A DNA stretch of 64,000 bases, taken from positions 118,754-182,753 of the forward strand of contig WJXW01000021.1 in the NCBI GenBank assembly GCA_015832175.1, in the 5' to 3' direction. The position numbers and the translations under genes were made by a program. Positions 12,260-25,331 of the stretch are shown piece after piece (position 1 is the first letter of the stretch; every line of letters begins with the position of its first letter). The notes under the pieces are model-generated. The model saw only the letters and a program-made list of their open reading frames with translations, was not told the DNA's origin and ran no database searches. This DNA is from Paraphaeosphaeria minitans. Taxonomy: Eukaryota; Ascomycota; Dothideomycetes; Pleosporales; Didymosphaeriaceae.

Positions 12260-13346
12260 ACGGTTTCGCTTTCGCTGGGCAGCTGGGGCTTTGTGTGGTG
12301 CGGGAACAAGGCTTCTTCGGGCGGAGAGGTGCACTCACGGTGTTACAAAGGGCATTCATTGGCTTTCACGCTACTTCATGCGCTTCGGATGATATGAAAT
12401 GGCATGAGGAATTCTAGCGGTTAGGGTAAACAGCCTGTACCAAAAATCACACAATCTACCTGGTTCTTCAAACACAACTGGGTTTCTCTCATCGTATGAA
12501 GAATGCACGGTGACCGCATCTTAGTCCAGACGAGCCCATATGCTGTTGGAGTTACACTTGGGTTGCTAGCCGAATGCTAACAGCAATTCCTTGGCACAAT
12601 TGTGCTCTAGCATCCACCCAGCCCGGCAGCACAATTCTCTCCCAAGAGCCGTGCCTTCGCGGTCGTGCACTCCAGACCTGAGATTGGCTTACCGTCATCG
12701 TGAGCTTTGACAAGCTGATGATGTGCGAGCGTACCTCCAACAGTCCTGTAGCTCCTCCCTTGAAAAATTTCAAGTGTGAGGAAAACACCGGGAGCTGTTC
12801 TCGAAGTCACCCACCTGGATGCTGCCCGTTGGTGACATCCTATCGAAAGGAGATGATACTTCTTATTGGAAGCCGCATCTTGGTGACCTGTGGTCCTCTA
12901 GCCATGCTTGGATGAGGGTGACGACGGCGTCTAGCTCTGGAGATCTGGAGGCCAATTACTGTGGAGTACTACCCGCAATAAGAGATGGGTTCAGGTAGTT
13001 GTCCCGTTCAGGGAAGAGTGTTCATCTGGCGTAGTTCCGGGCTTCGTTCGGAGGTAGACCTTTGAGAGAATGCATTGATGAAGCACTGTGAGACTGAGAT
13101 ATTAACATGAAAGATATATTCATAGCCACGACGGTTATATACTACTACTTAGATCGCCCAGGTGCTCTTTCCCCAGACTCATATATATGCACGCGTCTTC
13201 CCCTGGCAGCGCCAAGACAGAGCAATACGGTACATGGGCTGACGAGGCTGAGAACATCGCACGCTGGTTTGACTTCTTATTGCCCGCACTCAGCCTGCTT
13301 CATACAACACACCTTGTCGAGCGGATTAAGAAAGCCCAGCTACAGG
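12260..13346. other. Intergenic region
   Basis: No supported gene. A TATATAT-containing element lies near 13182-13189, about 160 bases before the kinase start codon, and is a plausible core promoter for it. Confidence 0.5.
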
Positions 13347-14621
13347 ATGGCGTCCAGCACAGAAAAGGACCCGGCGAACTACGTTGACCTTTCAATCTAC
13401 GTGGATGGCGAACGCCTCGCCCCCGAAAGATCTCCTCCGCCGAGATTTACTCGGCGTGTACAACTGGATGAACCGTTCTTCCTAAGAGATACAAAGGAGC
13501 GCGACTTTACAGAAGTAGAGTTGAGACTGCATCGATTGAGAGACTTCACTGTCGTGAGGCAGTTGGGTGAAGGAAGAAGTGGTAAGGTAGAAGAAGTCAT
13601 TGACGAAAGGAGCGGCAAGAAAATGGCACGAAAACGCTTCTTCGTCCCTGATTTCCGCGGGAAAAGGGCTGCCGCACAAATCAATCAGATCAAGGGCGAG
13701 ATCCTCAGCCTCAAACGACTCTCCCACCCGCACATTGTTCGATTTGTGAGCTGCCATCAGCAGAAAGAGAACACGAAACACCTCAACGTATACCTGCTCA
13801 TGCAACCCGTCGGAGAACACGATTTGCAGACGTTCATGGCCCTCGTAGACACCCTCGAGCCAGAGGTGTTCGACAAGAGCTGGATCAAGCAGTGGTTCAT
13901 GTGTCTTCTATCAGCTCTCGCTTACATGCACTCACAACACGTCCACCACGACGACATCAAGCCGAGCAACATCATCTGTCGAAGAGGACGAGTATACTTC
14001 ACCGACTTCAGCTCTTCCCGGCGCGTGGAATCCGGCGAAGAAACCTCCACCACCAGCCCAGCAATCGCAACCCGACTCTTCGCCGCGCCCGAGTCCTTCC
14101 GCAGCGACGAAAACGAGCCGTTGTCTCACGGGTCCAAGACGGATGTTTACGCCCTGGGTCTCGTCTTCGTGGAACTCCTCGTCGTCCTCGGGAGCGGCGC
14201 GATTGCGGCTTTTCGCGACGAAATGTTCAGAGACTATCCGCATTTCACGAGGCAGTACCACCGCGTTACGCACAAATTCAGGGGTGCTCTCGAGGGCGGA
14301 TGGGACACGGAGAGCCGTAGGTTCTACGAGCGGTTTTGCGAGCCGATGCTGCAAAAGCGTCGCAATGGTCGGCCGAGCGCGAGATATCTGTTTGCGAAAC
14401 TCAAGCAGCAGCCGAGAGCTATCGGTGTTGTGAGGTGTTGCTGTAGAATCCAGAATGAGCGGCAGAGTTGGACGGAACACGAGTCTGACGTGGATGTCGA
14501 CGATGAGACCAATGAGAGAGAGATTGGGAGCGAGAATACCGGAGCGAGTGATAAGTTGACTAGAGCAGAGAGCGACTCGGATTCGGATTGGGTGTATCTT
14601 AAATTTCGTGACCTCTTTTAG
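13347..14621 (+). CDS. Atypical Ser/Thr protein kinase
   Basis: Single-exon protein of 424 aa with a kinase domain from about residue 67 to 400. Visible elements are a glycine loop GEGRSGKV (74-81), a candidate ATP-binding Lys in ARKRF (96), a candidate helix-C Glu (118), the catalytic loop HDDIKPSN (201-208), DFSSS in place of DFG (220-224) and an APE-like FAAPES. The HRD arginine is replaced by Asp, and the DFG glycine by Ser, but the catalytic Asp, Lys and metal-binding Asp are all kept. It may therefore be active without standard activation-loop control. The C-terminal 40 residues are acidic and Ser-rich. The ATG at 13347 follows a TATA element by about 160 bases; a longer in-frame start at 13107 would lie before that element and is not favoured. 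Substrate unknown. Confidence 0.9.
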   Translation: MASSTEKDPANYVDLSIYVDGERLAPERSPPPRFTRRVQLDEPFFLRDTKERDFTEVELRLHRLRDFTVVRQLGEGRSGKVEEVIDERSGKKMARKRFFVPDFRGKRAAAQINQIKGEILSLKRLSHPHIVRFVSCHQQKENTKHLNVYLLMQPVGEHDLQTFMALVDTLEPEVFDKSWIKQWFMCLLSALAYMHSQHVHHDDIKPSNIICRRGRVYFTDFSSSRRVESGEETSTTSPAIATRLFAAPESFRSDENEPLSHGSKTDVYALGLVFVELLVVLGSGAIAAFRDEMFRDYPHFTRQYHRVTHKFRGALEGGWDTESRRFYERFCEPMLQKRRNGRPSARYLFAKLKQQPRAIGVVRCCCRIQNERQSWTEHESDVDVDDETNEREIGSENTGASDKLTRAESDSDSDWVYLKFRDLF

Positions 14622-15041
14622 TATTACGTCATCTCATCGTCACATCGAAGGCCCCTTTCGCACACGCTGAGCGATCTGAGTGAGAGAGTAGCAACCCTCG
14701 TGGCTGCGTAAGCACCTGAGCGACCAATGTTCTCATGATCGACGACACTCCCCAGTCATAAAACGCTTGTTGCTCGAACTACTCAAGGATGGTGTTTAGT
14801 CGACTTTTCACATTGCGACTGAAAGCAGTTGGGGGTATGATGGGTATAATTCTTTGTTCCTATGAGTTTCAACAGTTACCCAGGAGTGCATGTTTAGTAT
14901 TGTACATCTGAAGCAACAGCCTATTTCAACGCCCCAAATGCATCCTATACCAACTGAGGATAGCCTCGAATAATCTCGGACCCAGATACTTTCAATCTGC
15001 TCACCCCACTAGGCACATCAGGTAGGTCGTGTGAAGTCGCT
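14622..15041. other. Convergent 3' spacer
   Basis: 420 bases between the 3' ends of the kinase gene and the carboxypeptidase gene. It should hold both polyadenylation regions; no gene is seen. Confidence 0.6.
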
Positions 15042-16722
15042 TTACGCCCAAAATTCACCAGACAACCACCTGGTCAGCATATCAGCCGACGACTCGGGCT
15101 GGTCGTATGGCACCATGTGGCTACCAGCGTGCAGCCTCATGAAGGTGAAGTTGCCGCTCGACTTGACCTGACCAGTCTTCTTGCCATCACCTCCGAGCTT
15201 GAGGTCCTTGAACTCAGCCTTGACATAGTCCTTCTGGCCGGGCCACTCAAGAGCTTCGGTCCAAGCCTTGTTGCCAAGCCAGTTGCAAACGTAGTCGGCG
15301 TCACCGGCGTATATAAGCACGGGGATCTGCTCAAGGATACCGGGAACAAGGCGGTGATAGGGCTTCATCCAGTCGCCCTGGAGGAGGAAATCGCGGTTCA
15401 TGTTGAAGTTGCAGCTGTCGTAGGAGTTGACCTCAGCACCGACAGCCTTCATGACCTCCTTCTTGTTGAGGTAAGAGCCGATCCACTCAATTTCATCGTA
15501 GCAGAGATCGTTGTCACCGCAAGGACGGCGGACATCGTAGACACTCTGGCCAGTGCGCTGGTATGGGCCGATCATAGCATTGTTGCAGTAGATCGAGGCG
15601 GGCACACAGCTCCAGACGGACTCGGAGCTGTAGCAGTTCTCAATGAGGCTGGCGCAGCGGGGGTAAGCGTTGTCCATAGACTGGCACTGGCTCTCGTCGA
15701 GGACAGCGGGCCAGCCACCCTCACCGCAGGCCATGGGACGGTAGTACTCGTACTGAGTCAGGCCATCGGTGAGACCGTTACCGATGAGGATGGACTGCAG
15801 GTTGATGTTGCGCTTCTTGTGCGAGAGGATCTCAGAAGCGAAGACAGGAATGTAGTGTCCAGCGTACGATTCACCCGAGATATGGAAGCTCTGATGGGAG
15901 TACTCGGGGAACTGCTTGAAGAAGAGTGTAAGCAGAGCGTAGATGTCCTTGCCAGCAGCGACCGTGTTGCTGACGGAGCCGCTGCTGTAAGAGTACCCAA
16001 CGTTGACGGGCTGGTCAATGAAGATGACGGATGCGTTTGCGTTCCATGAGAAGTCGTTGAACTTGACCTTGCCGTCCTTCTGGACAGACGAGGGGCCGAG
16101 CTCCATGAAGAGACCCATGAGCGACGAGCAGCCGGGGCCACCGTTGAGCCACAGTAATACGGGGTCGTTCTCTGGGTCGTTGCGGGACTCGAAGAACCCT
16201 GCGTGTTGTCAGCATGTGCGATTTGGCTGGGCCATGCAGGTACCCACAGTAGAAGAGATGCTTGTCCTCCTCATTGTCGTCGAGGTAGCCGCTGTATTGC
16301 TTGACCTTGTCGACGCCCAGGACGCTCGGGTCGACCTTCTTGACGCGCAGGTCGAAGTTCTCGAGCTTGCCGTCGATTTCACGCTCCTTGTCGCCCTGGG
16401 CGTTCTCGACCCACACGCTCTGGATATCAGCGCCCTTGACGATGTGGTCCCACTCGCTGTCCTCTCGGCGCGTGTGTGGCTTCGGCATGGAGAGGAAGGA
16501 GGCCTGGTTGAACTGCTCCGGGAACATGAGTGCTACCTCGTCCCAGACGCGGCGGGCAGTGCCAGTGAGCGATTTAAGCGACTCCTCCAGATTCTGGAGA
16601 GGCTTCATCCATGACTCTGTGTTGAGGTGCTTCAGCTGCTCGGGGAGCTTGAAGACCTGCTGCTGCGGCGCAACAGCGGCCGAGGCAGCTCCAGCGAGGA
16701 GCGCAGAGGCGGCGACCTTCAT
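15042..16722 (-). CDS. cpyA: Vacuolar carboxypeptidase Y (serine carboxypeptidase, S10)
   Basis: Vacuolar exopeptidase removing C-terminal residues from peptides. Two exons (16722-16248 and 16198-15042 on the minus strand) with a 49-nt GT-AG intron give 543 aa. The signal peptide ([18 protein letters not shown]) is followed by a propeptide of about 100 residues, then the mature alpha/beta hydrolase. The intron falls inside the conserved [13 protein letters not shown] segment, which the splice restores. The oxyanion region is NGGPGCSS (about 177-184). The catalytic triad is visible: Ser269 in GESYAG, Asp460 in GDADYVCNW and His519 in AGSHMVP. Length and order match fungal CPY. The ATG at 16722 begins a proper signal peptide; the in-frame ATG 28 codons earlier does not. 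It is divergent from SDO1, with a 656-bp shared upstream region. Confidence 0.96.
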
Positions 16723-17378
16723 GGTGGCCCACGGATGCAAGAGCTTCCTGAGCCCTGGCGCTTGTGTGTGAGGGGCTGGGGTAGAGAGAAGCCCAGAAAC
16801 AGACACAAGGAGGGATGGATGGAATCAATGACCAGCGCTGGGCTGAAGAGAGATGGGATGGAGAAGGAAGCTCCGAGGGAGGCGATGCAGGTGTATCTGT
16901 GGAGGTGAGGCGGCGGCGTCTCCAGGCAACGGATGACGCATACGGGAGCTTAACTTATCAGGTGGCTGGCCGGCCGGAGCTCCATCGGCTAGCTCCATCA
17001 CGAGGCCTTCCGCGTTTCGAGCACTGAATACTGACTGGCGCCGAGGGGGCCAGCGCACCGAGTGACGGAAGCATCATCATTCACGCTACATAGTACAAAT
17101 GGCGGTGCATTCCAGTTGCCCATCATTCTGGTGGCTGCCGCGAATCGCATTCCGTCCACCAAGGCTGCATTGCCATGTCCTCGTGCGTTGTGCCTGTACG
17201 TACCTGCATCGACCGAAAGAGGACTAGCGGGCCTCGGCGCCATCGGCCCTGCTATGGTTCGTCACTGGCCGGCTGTTTCATTGTGAGCAAGAGAGCTTGC
17301 GGACAGCTTTTATCATACCACCTCACCACCTCTCAACACCCAACACCACGTTGGACCTCATACCATAAAACAGTCACT
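16723..17378. promoter_or_regulatory. Bidirectional promoter region, CPY / SDO1
   Basis: 656 bases separate the two divergent start codons, so both promoters must lie here. No gene or clear TATA element is seen. Co-regulation is possible but not shown. Confidence 0.55.
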
Positions 17379-18349
17379 ATGCCTGTCGGAATTAAAACCC
17401 CTTCGAATCAGATCAAGCTCACCAATCTTGCTTTGGTGCGCATGAAAAAAGGTGCGACTGCCCCGCCGCTGCACCCCGCAGTGGATGGAACTGACGCAAT
17501 GCAGGCAAAAAGCGCTTCGAAGTCGCATGCTACAAGAACAAGATCCAGGACTGGAAGAACAAGATTGAGACGGACATTGACAATGTCATACAGCTCGAGG
17601 GTGTTTTTATAAACGTTAACAAGGGCCAAAAGGCCTCCAAGGCCGATCTTGAGAAGGCATGGCCGGGCATGAAGAATAAGGAGATCGTGGAGGACATCCT
17701 GGAACACGGCGAATATCAGGTCGGCGAGAAGGAGCGCAGCGCAGAGCTCGAACGGATAAAGAACGAAGTGATCAATATCGTCGCCTCAAAGCTCGTCGAG
17801 CCGAAATCGAAGCGCGTCTACACGACTGGTCTAATCGAGAAGTCGCTCGACCAGCTGAGCCAACAGACCTCTGTACAACAGCAAGGTGATAAGGCAAATG
17901 GCGCATCGACAGAAGATGGAGACGACAAAGAGAAGGCACTGCCCAAGTGGAGAGGTGTCGTGGCTACCAAAGACGCCAAGTCGCAGGCCAACCATGCTAT
18001 TAAATGCCTCATGGCCCACCAACCCATCCCTGTCACACGCATACAAATGAGGCTACGGGTTGTCTGCCCGACCGCAATCACCAAACAAGCAGTGAAGTCG
18101 ACAGGGAAGCCGGCAGAGAAGGGAAAGGCTGCAGCGGATGAAGAGCAGCAGGCCCCCAAGAGCGTGAAGGACACGATTTTGAGCTACATCGAGAAGGTGG
18201 AAACCGACGATACAGAGGGTGCCGAGTGGGAGGCAGTCGGCCTTGTCGAGCCAGGCAGCTACAAGAGCTTGAACGACTTCATCGAGACCCACACCAAGGG
18301 TCGCGGCAGGGTGGAGGTACTGGATCAGTCCGTCGGCGTCGACGTCTGA
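17379..18349 (+). CDS. SDO1: 60S ribosome maturation factor SDO1 (SBDS family)
   Basis: Orthologue of yeast Sdo1/human SBDS, which with the GTPase Efl1 releases Tif6/eIF6 from late pre-60S particles. Exons 17379-17451 and 17505-18349 (53-nt intron) give 305 aa. The N-terminal FYSH domain is clear after splicing: IKTPSNQIKLTN, RMKKGKKRFEVACYKNK and EGVFINVNKGQ. The helical middle domain contains GEYQVGEKERSAELE and the segment around LMAHQPIPVTRIQMRLRV. Relative to yeast there is a charged insertion of about 40 residues (around residues 170-210, with QQQGDK and DDKEKALPKWRG) and another Lys/Ala/Gln-rich insertion in the C-terminal domain; I treat both as lineage-specific loops. The start is fixed by the family N-terminus MPVGIKTP. 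Confidence 0.95.
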
Positions 18350-19714
18350 GCAGGCCGTCATTTCAGTACCAACAAGAGTGATCTGGTCGTCTCTACACCA
18401 ACGACCGAGGTATTAAAGGACTTAGGTCGCAACACAGCGCTACCGACAGCGTTATGCAACTGCGCCGCATCAGCAAGGTTGTTCGCCCAACTCCCGCCGC
18501 GCTTCCCGCACGAGGGTCGCATAGCAGCCCGGAGCGCGAGTTCGAGCGCAACATGCACATCAGCCTAATGCAGCGACCAGCGCATTCACCAGTCACGCGG
18601 GCTCAGGAAATGCTTCCCTTGCGGCGGCGAGCATTGCGCATAGAAGGCAGCTTGCAGAGCAGAAATCGACAAGCATAATTCAAAGTCCCTTGGCTCATGT
18701 ACTCTCCTTCCAATGGTCATTTCTATCTCCAATCTATTCGTCGACTCTCGTGCATCGTGCACTTCCTCATTCGTCACCTCACCCATCCCCATAGGTACCC
18801 CTGTTCCAACCCGCACGACTGGTTCCACGAGTCCTGCAGCTTTTGGTGATGTTCACTCTTTTCTGCTCACGCTGGTAGGAGCCATGACCACTTACATCGT
18901 CCTCGCAGAGCTCATCATAGCCAGTCATTGCCTGACAGGTGGTGAGCCATGCAAGGAGCTGCATGTCTAGTGCGGCAAATCTACCCGGTGCTCAGACTAC
19001 GTGACTCGCAATGTCAATCCTGCGTAGATGCCCATACTGGTGCAAGCACATGCGCGGTACCACGCCATGTTAGCATCCCCGAAGGCATGACCGTCGATAC
19101 CTTCTCTTTGCCATCTACCCGCCCGCGTAGGCGCCCTCGGATCCTGATGTTACATTCTCGATCCGTCAGCTGGCTAAGAATGAATACTGCGTGGAGTTGA
19201 GCCGCAGTTACCAAGTCCATCTTCATCCTGATACCGTTCTATTGGTCGTTGTGTAGCTGGGGACATTCACTGAGGAATACCATAGATATTCAATGCCATG
19301 TTGGAAGTAACACTATATCGTATCTACGTGCATCAGTGCCAATTCCTATGAACATTAATCGTTAATGGCGATGATGTACCAGTCATCCGTATCTTTCCCA
19401 TCGTTGAGTCGTCAGGTCGTTAGTCATATCCAGTAAATGCAGCAGACAGATATTGGACAGCAAGGCAGCAGAGGCAATGAGACGGAAAAAAAAATCAAAA
19501 AGAAAAAAAAATCAACGAAACATGCAAGCCCAAAATCACCAAACGCCAGCACCACTCACGCACGCTAACGTTCCATCCTGGCAAAAAAACCGCACCATCT
19601 TGCTTGTAACCTGTCCCAGACACCATGGCTGATGTCTTTTCGGTACTCAATCGACAGTAACACCATATGCAATGCAATCCATCCCATCGCTTCATCGTTC
19701 AAGTGCAGTGTTGC
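18350..19714. other. Intergenic region
   Basis: 1.36 kb with no supported gene. An A-rich patch at about 19482-19515 and many short frames of random composition are all that is seen. It is the convergent 3' flank of SDO1 and the next minus-strand gene. Confidence 0.5.
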
Positions 19715-20395
19715 TCAGTCCCACCATCTTCTCCCGACTCGTCCATTGTTACTCAGGATACCCAACACCTCGGCACTACTCGTCTTGAAGCCCCAGATCC
19801 TCTCAATGGGCTCGGCAATCATCGTCCAGTCAAAACCACGCATGTCATACATGTCGAGCACTACGCGCACCAGCCAGGGGTCATACATGGGCACGCTCGG
19901 ATCCTGGTATATCGACAGCGCCAGCGAGGAGGAAAGGATCTCTGGTGGAGGAGGCATGGCGTCTGGCTTGGTGTTTACGTGGGCGGGCCGCGCCCTACGC
20001 TGGGGCCGCGCGTGTGTTGTGGCCGGCACAGGCACAGGCACAGGCGACGGCGCGGCCGGGGATCCGGAGAACAGACCGAAGGCCTCGGTGTCTGAGGTCG
20101 GGGAGCTGGAAGCCGCCGAAGAGGCGCTGGACAGCATGCTCTCGTCGCTCATTTTGGTGTGGAGGACAATCGGTTTGCGAGCTCTTACGGCAATTTCCGC
20201 GGCGCCGAGGGCATCGTACCGTGGGAGCGGTTTGGAGATTGCGCTCGTGGACTTTGAGTATGGCGAGTCGTCGATGGGGGTGACGGAGATGCGGGACGAG
20301 GGCGAGTCGAACGAGTGCGAGCGGTGTCTCCAGATCTTGGGCGAGGGTGTGCGTGGCAGGGCCAAGGCGAGGAACCGCGTCGGTGGTGCTGCCAT
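19715..20395 (-). CDS. Conserved fungal protein of unknown function
   Basis: Predicted 226-aa protein. The N-terminal two thirds are Ser/Pro/Ala-rich and probably disordered, including a short Pro-Val repeat encoded by a GGCACA-like repeat. The C-terminal 65 residues look folded and conserved: YDPWLVRVVLDMYDMRGFDW, then MIAEPIERIWGF, TSSAEVLGIL and a terminal WWD. The block seems familiar to me from other filamentous fungi, but I cannot attach a function. The start is placed at the Met beginning MAAPPTRFLAL; an in-frame Met 28 codons upstream has unlikely composition. The plus strand is also open across most of this gene, with no recognisable composition, and I treat that frame as a shadow. 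Confidence 0.7.
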   Translation of the reverse strand: MAAPPTRFLALALPRTPSPKIWRHRSHSFDSPSSRISVTPIDDSPYSKSTSAISKPLPRYDALGAAEIAVRARKPIVLHTKMSDESMLSSASSAASSSPTSDTEAFGLFSGSPAAPSPVPVPVPATTHARPQRRARPAHVNTKPDAMPPPPEILSSSLALSIYQDPSVPMYDPWLVRVVLDMYDMRGFDWTMIAEPIERIWGFKTSSAEVLGILSNNGRVGRRWWD

Positions 20396-23049
20396 TGCGT
20401 CTCCTTCCAATGCCGTTTTATATATCCCGCTGCAGACCCGCAACAATGGTCTAGATGAAGGGCGATGCTGCTCGCACACGCAGCGCGCTTCGCTTCTTTC
20501 GCCCGGAAGAAGGCGATGCCTAGGTCAATCAATATTACACGCGAGCAACGCCTCGAGTTCAAAACTCGGAGGCAACACAAACTAATGGAAAGGGGTTCGG
20601 ACGCTGGACAGCGGGTTCGATGGGTTCACAGACGGGCTTATATGGGGTGCCATTGCCTGCGCTGGCCCTGCATGCAGCATGTTGCGCCAGGGATATCCGC
20701 CATGGGGGTCGATGTACGACGGGATCGGAACTGTTGGTGGAAATTGGAGGGTGGGGTGGGCCTGTGGGGAAGAAGGAAGCGGTGGGAGTGGCAGTGGAAG
20801 GGTCCTGGGGGCGTGGGAGACAACGCATGGTGCATCTGTGAGGATTGTTCGGTCGGGCAGAAGGATTGATGGAGGAGGAGCGCATCCGAGTGGCGCGGTG
20901 CACTCGTTGTGTGACGTTGGTCAACGTTGTGGCTGTATGATCTTTCGTATGCAGTATCCTGCTTGCCGTATACCTACTGTACCATGCTTCAGCACCGCGC
21001 GTTCATGCCTTCAATGCCGCGTTCGAAACAAAGGCAATGTGGTCCTCTTGCGCCGTCAGGTAGGTAGCGGACCGACCCGACTGAAAGAGCTGGAACGTCT
21101 GTCATGAGACCACGCACTGATGAACGGGCCAGAGATGCGACCGTACTTGTTCACTGGAGACTGGAGCAAAGCATTCCTTTGCAGGGGTGTACGTGGATGT
21201 ACCGAGAGCCCGCATATGCGGCCGCCGCTGCATTGGCAGATAGGAAAAAGTCTAGAGGCAAACCGTCCCGGCGTGGAGTGACAATGCGGTTCAGGGCAGC
21301 ATGGAGCGCGGCGTCCCCTCACATTCACCATCATCAAAGCTTACCTAGAACCGCCCCCTCTCTCGCGCGGGCGAGCCGGGAATCACGTGATGCTTTAGCG
21401 TCTTGGCGCGTAACGTGTACTGCGATATAAGCAAGCAAGCGACCCGCCGCTCTCACTTCTCCCCACCCCACACTTCACCCCACACTTCACCCCGCCGAGT
21501 TTATTCAACGCACCTTTTTCAGTTCGACTATCTCCTGCCTGCAAATCCTTCTTTTCCCTTTGCAACCGGATGGAGCACTGTCAGGACTGCAGTGTGCGAC
21601 GCACCCGCCAATAACAGGGAATACTGTTACGGTGCGCCCCGGGCGGAGCAGATCAAGTTACCACCGTTCATCCCACTTGGATGCTTGTCAAGGATCTTCA
21701 GCTCCGATGAGAAGACTGCTTGGACATGGTGCTCATGAGTAGTGCGATCTCAACACTCGTGGCTCGCCGGCGAGCAAACACTAAGAATCACGGCTTTGCG
21801 GGCGCAAAGTAGGGGCTTCCCCGGCTAGATGATTGGGGAACTCCTCTGGCAGGTACATACCTGCGTGCTATGCGCAGTGAAGACTTATACCAGGTATTTC
21901 GGGTGACGTTGCGGTCGAACACGCTCACTTCTTCTTCATTGAGTGCATTGCCTGCTAGGCTTGCCTCGAGGAAGTGTGTTATTTATGCAAATTCGTCACG
22001 TCGTTTGACTGCCACCGGACTTGATATCTGTACAGTTTTGACTATCCACGGCGAGATGTCAAGACCGATTAAGATCGGCACTGCCAAGGCAGACCAATCG
22101 AAGCCAAGTCTCAAGTCCGTCCATCGAGACCATCGTGATGACATGCGCAGGTACCATCTCAGGCTCTTATACCATGTAGGTTACATACGAGACAATTATA
22201 TCCAGCACCGCTTTCTGAGGGCTGTGTTCTGAAAGCACAGCCCTCCACCTCTACACTTCTGCCGCGGCACACGATGATGGCGTGCTAGATGCCGAGCCCG
22301 CCGTTCTCGGCCCTTTCCGCAAAGGGCAAAACCGCCGCCTACCCCAAAACACTGCGGCACAAACACCGCCTATCTACAGCTGCAAACGACAGCGGTGCTC
22401 GGGATATCACAGGGTATGGCTTTATGCTTATATTGAGTGCCTTGTCGAGAAAATGCCGGCGTCCTGAATCACTCGCATGTTCCGTTACCATATGAGGCAG
22501 GTATGACTCTATATCCAGCTTACGGCTCTGTACCATTGTAGCCGTATAACCGCCGTCGCGACCGCATGAGCTATTCGGCCAGTGACCTTCCCCTTTGGCC
22601 ATGCCCAGAATTTTAGTATACGCACTTCACCGACAACCGGCAGGAGATGGCTCGGTGTGCAAGGTTGGAGGACCCGGTTAATGAATGGGCACAGAGCGCG
22701 CTTGAAGACGTCATCCAGGTTTCAATTTCCAGAACTGCTAATACGATTATACTCTTATGGATGAAGACCAAATTGGCTAATGAGGAAACTCCGCAAGGAC
22801 CTATCTTAACATGAGTCAGGCCAGGAAGGGCCAATGCACCATCGTGCTCAAGACAACAGGTACTACTATACCTTCCCTTCCGAGATGAGTTCAGCATTGG
22901 CAACGGCGGAGAGCGACGTTCGTCAGCGTAATAACATGTTGGCGGACATCAACTCTCTGGGCATCAGTCATTTATAAAGAAGTCGTGTGGTACAGCACTA
23001 GAAGGGCATCCGCGGATCTCTACAATCACTCACCGTCTCTCCTTCCAAT
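20396..23049. other. Long intergenic region
   Basis: 2.65 kb without a supported gene. Notable are C/T-rich DNA with a short direct repeat CACACTTCACCC around 21470-21493, a GGTAGGTA motif near 21060, and a TATAAA at 22973-22978 that belongs to the protease gene. Open frames here have low-complexity or random composition. Confidence 0.5.
22973..22978 (+). promoter_or_regulatory. TATA box of the subtilisin gene
   Basis: TATAAA lies 77 bases before the protease start codon, in good position for a fungal core promoter. Confidence 0.55.
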
Positions 23050-24399
<1,350 letters not shown>

Positions 24400-25331
24400 A
24401 TAGCTTGCACTCTTGATTGAGATGCGAGACATGGTGTCTATGTGTAAAAGGTGGGCATTGGGGAATGGAGAGCCACTGTTGATCCGTCACTGTCGGTGAG
24501 GCCGGCACGACTGCAATGTGTGACTTAGTATATGAGATGCAATGAAGAATACCACTTTGAGTTAGACCAATTACCAATGAATTATTCACAATGGAGCACG
24601 GACTTCGGTCGGTATGTAAGTCGGATACACTCCGCTGTACTAAAGATGTGATTACGCTTCCCCAGTGTTACATTATCGGTTCGATGAGAGAGCACAGTGG
24701 CTGCTACAGAAACTTGAACTTTTTAATACGTTATCCTGTAGGGACTCACTCCATAATACGATCGTAAAAGTATACTTTGATAGCCTGTCTTCAAGTCTCA
24801 TAGCCACGGAGTTTATTGTGACCCACTGTGGAGGTTACGACGATCTCTCGTAAACACTACAGATGTAAGAGACGTTGCGGAACAACTAAGAAGAGTACGG
24901 CCGTAACGCACCTCGGCAGCATCACGTGCTCGTACGAGAGCCCGAGGACGTAAGCGGGGCCGCACTGCCTTACAAAGAACCCCATTGGTCACGCTGCATT
25001 CGTCTAATAGTTGCAGGGATCAGGTCGCGCATTCACCTTCTCTTGGTCATCGTGCTTGTTCCATCAAGCTGCGCAGCGCCTGTGAATGATGATATGGGAT
25101 GCGAGAGTCCCGGGGCGCGGGGCAACCGGCCAGCTCGAGGACCATTACGCGCGTTTCGCTTAGTACGGTATATCTTGTCTGACATTCCCTTCACTGTTCT
25201 ATACCTACTCCATCGTGTTCATAGACAACACTCGCCGTTGCTTGAATTTCCTCTCTCAGCAGAATCCATAACAAAGACTTTGACACATCGATATCCTCTA
25301 TCACAGGTCCTCGTTAAATACACGTTCTACA
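24400..25331. other. Intergenic region
   Basis: 932 bases, AT-rich between 24500 and 24800. No supported gene. The right-hand part is the promoter and leader of the carotenoid oxygenase gene, without an obvious TATA box. Confidence 0.5.

Noticed and set aside
11741..12334. 197-codon minus-strand frame opposite RPS18
   Set aside because: Antisense shadow over conserved ribosomal protein exons and an intron.
15117..16049. 310-codon open frame on the plus strand opposite carboxypeptidase Y
   Set aside because: It is exactly antisense to the conserved CPY exons; openness follows from GC-rich codon use. No domain or start context.
19632..20585. 317-codon plus-strand frame opposite the WWD protein
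   Set aside because: Composition is random-looking with Gly/Thr repeats from the antisense of Pro/Val codons; the minus-strand protein has the folded-looking block.
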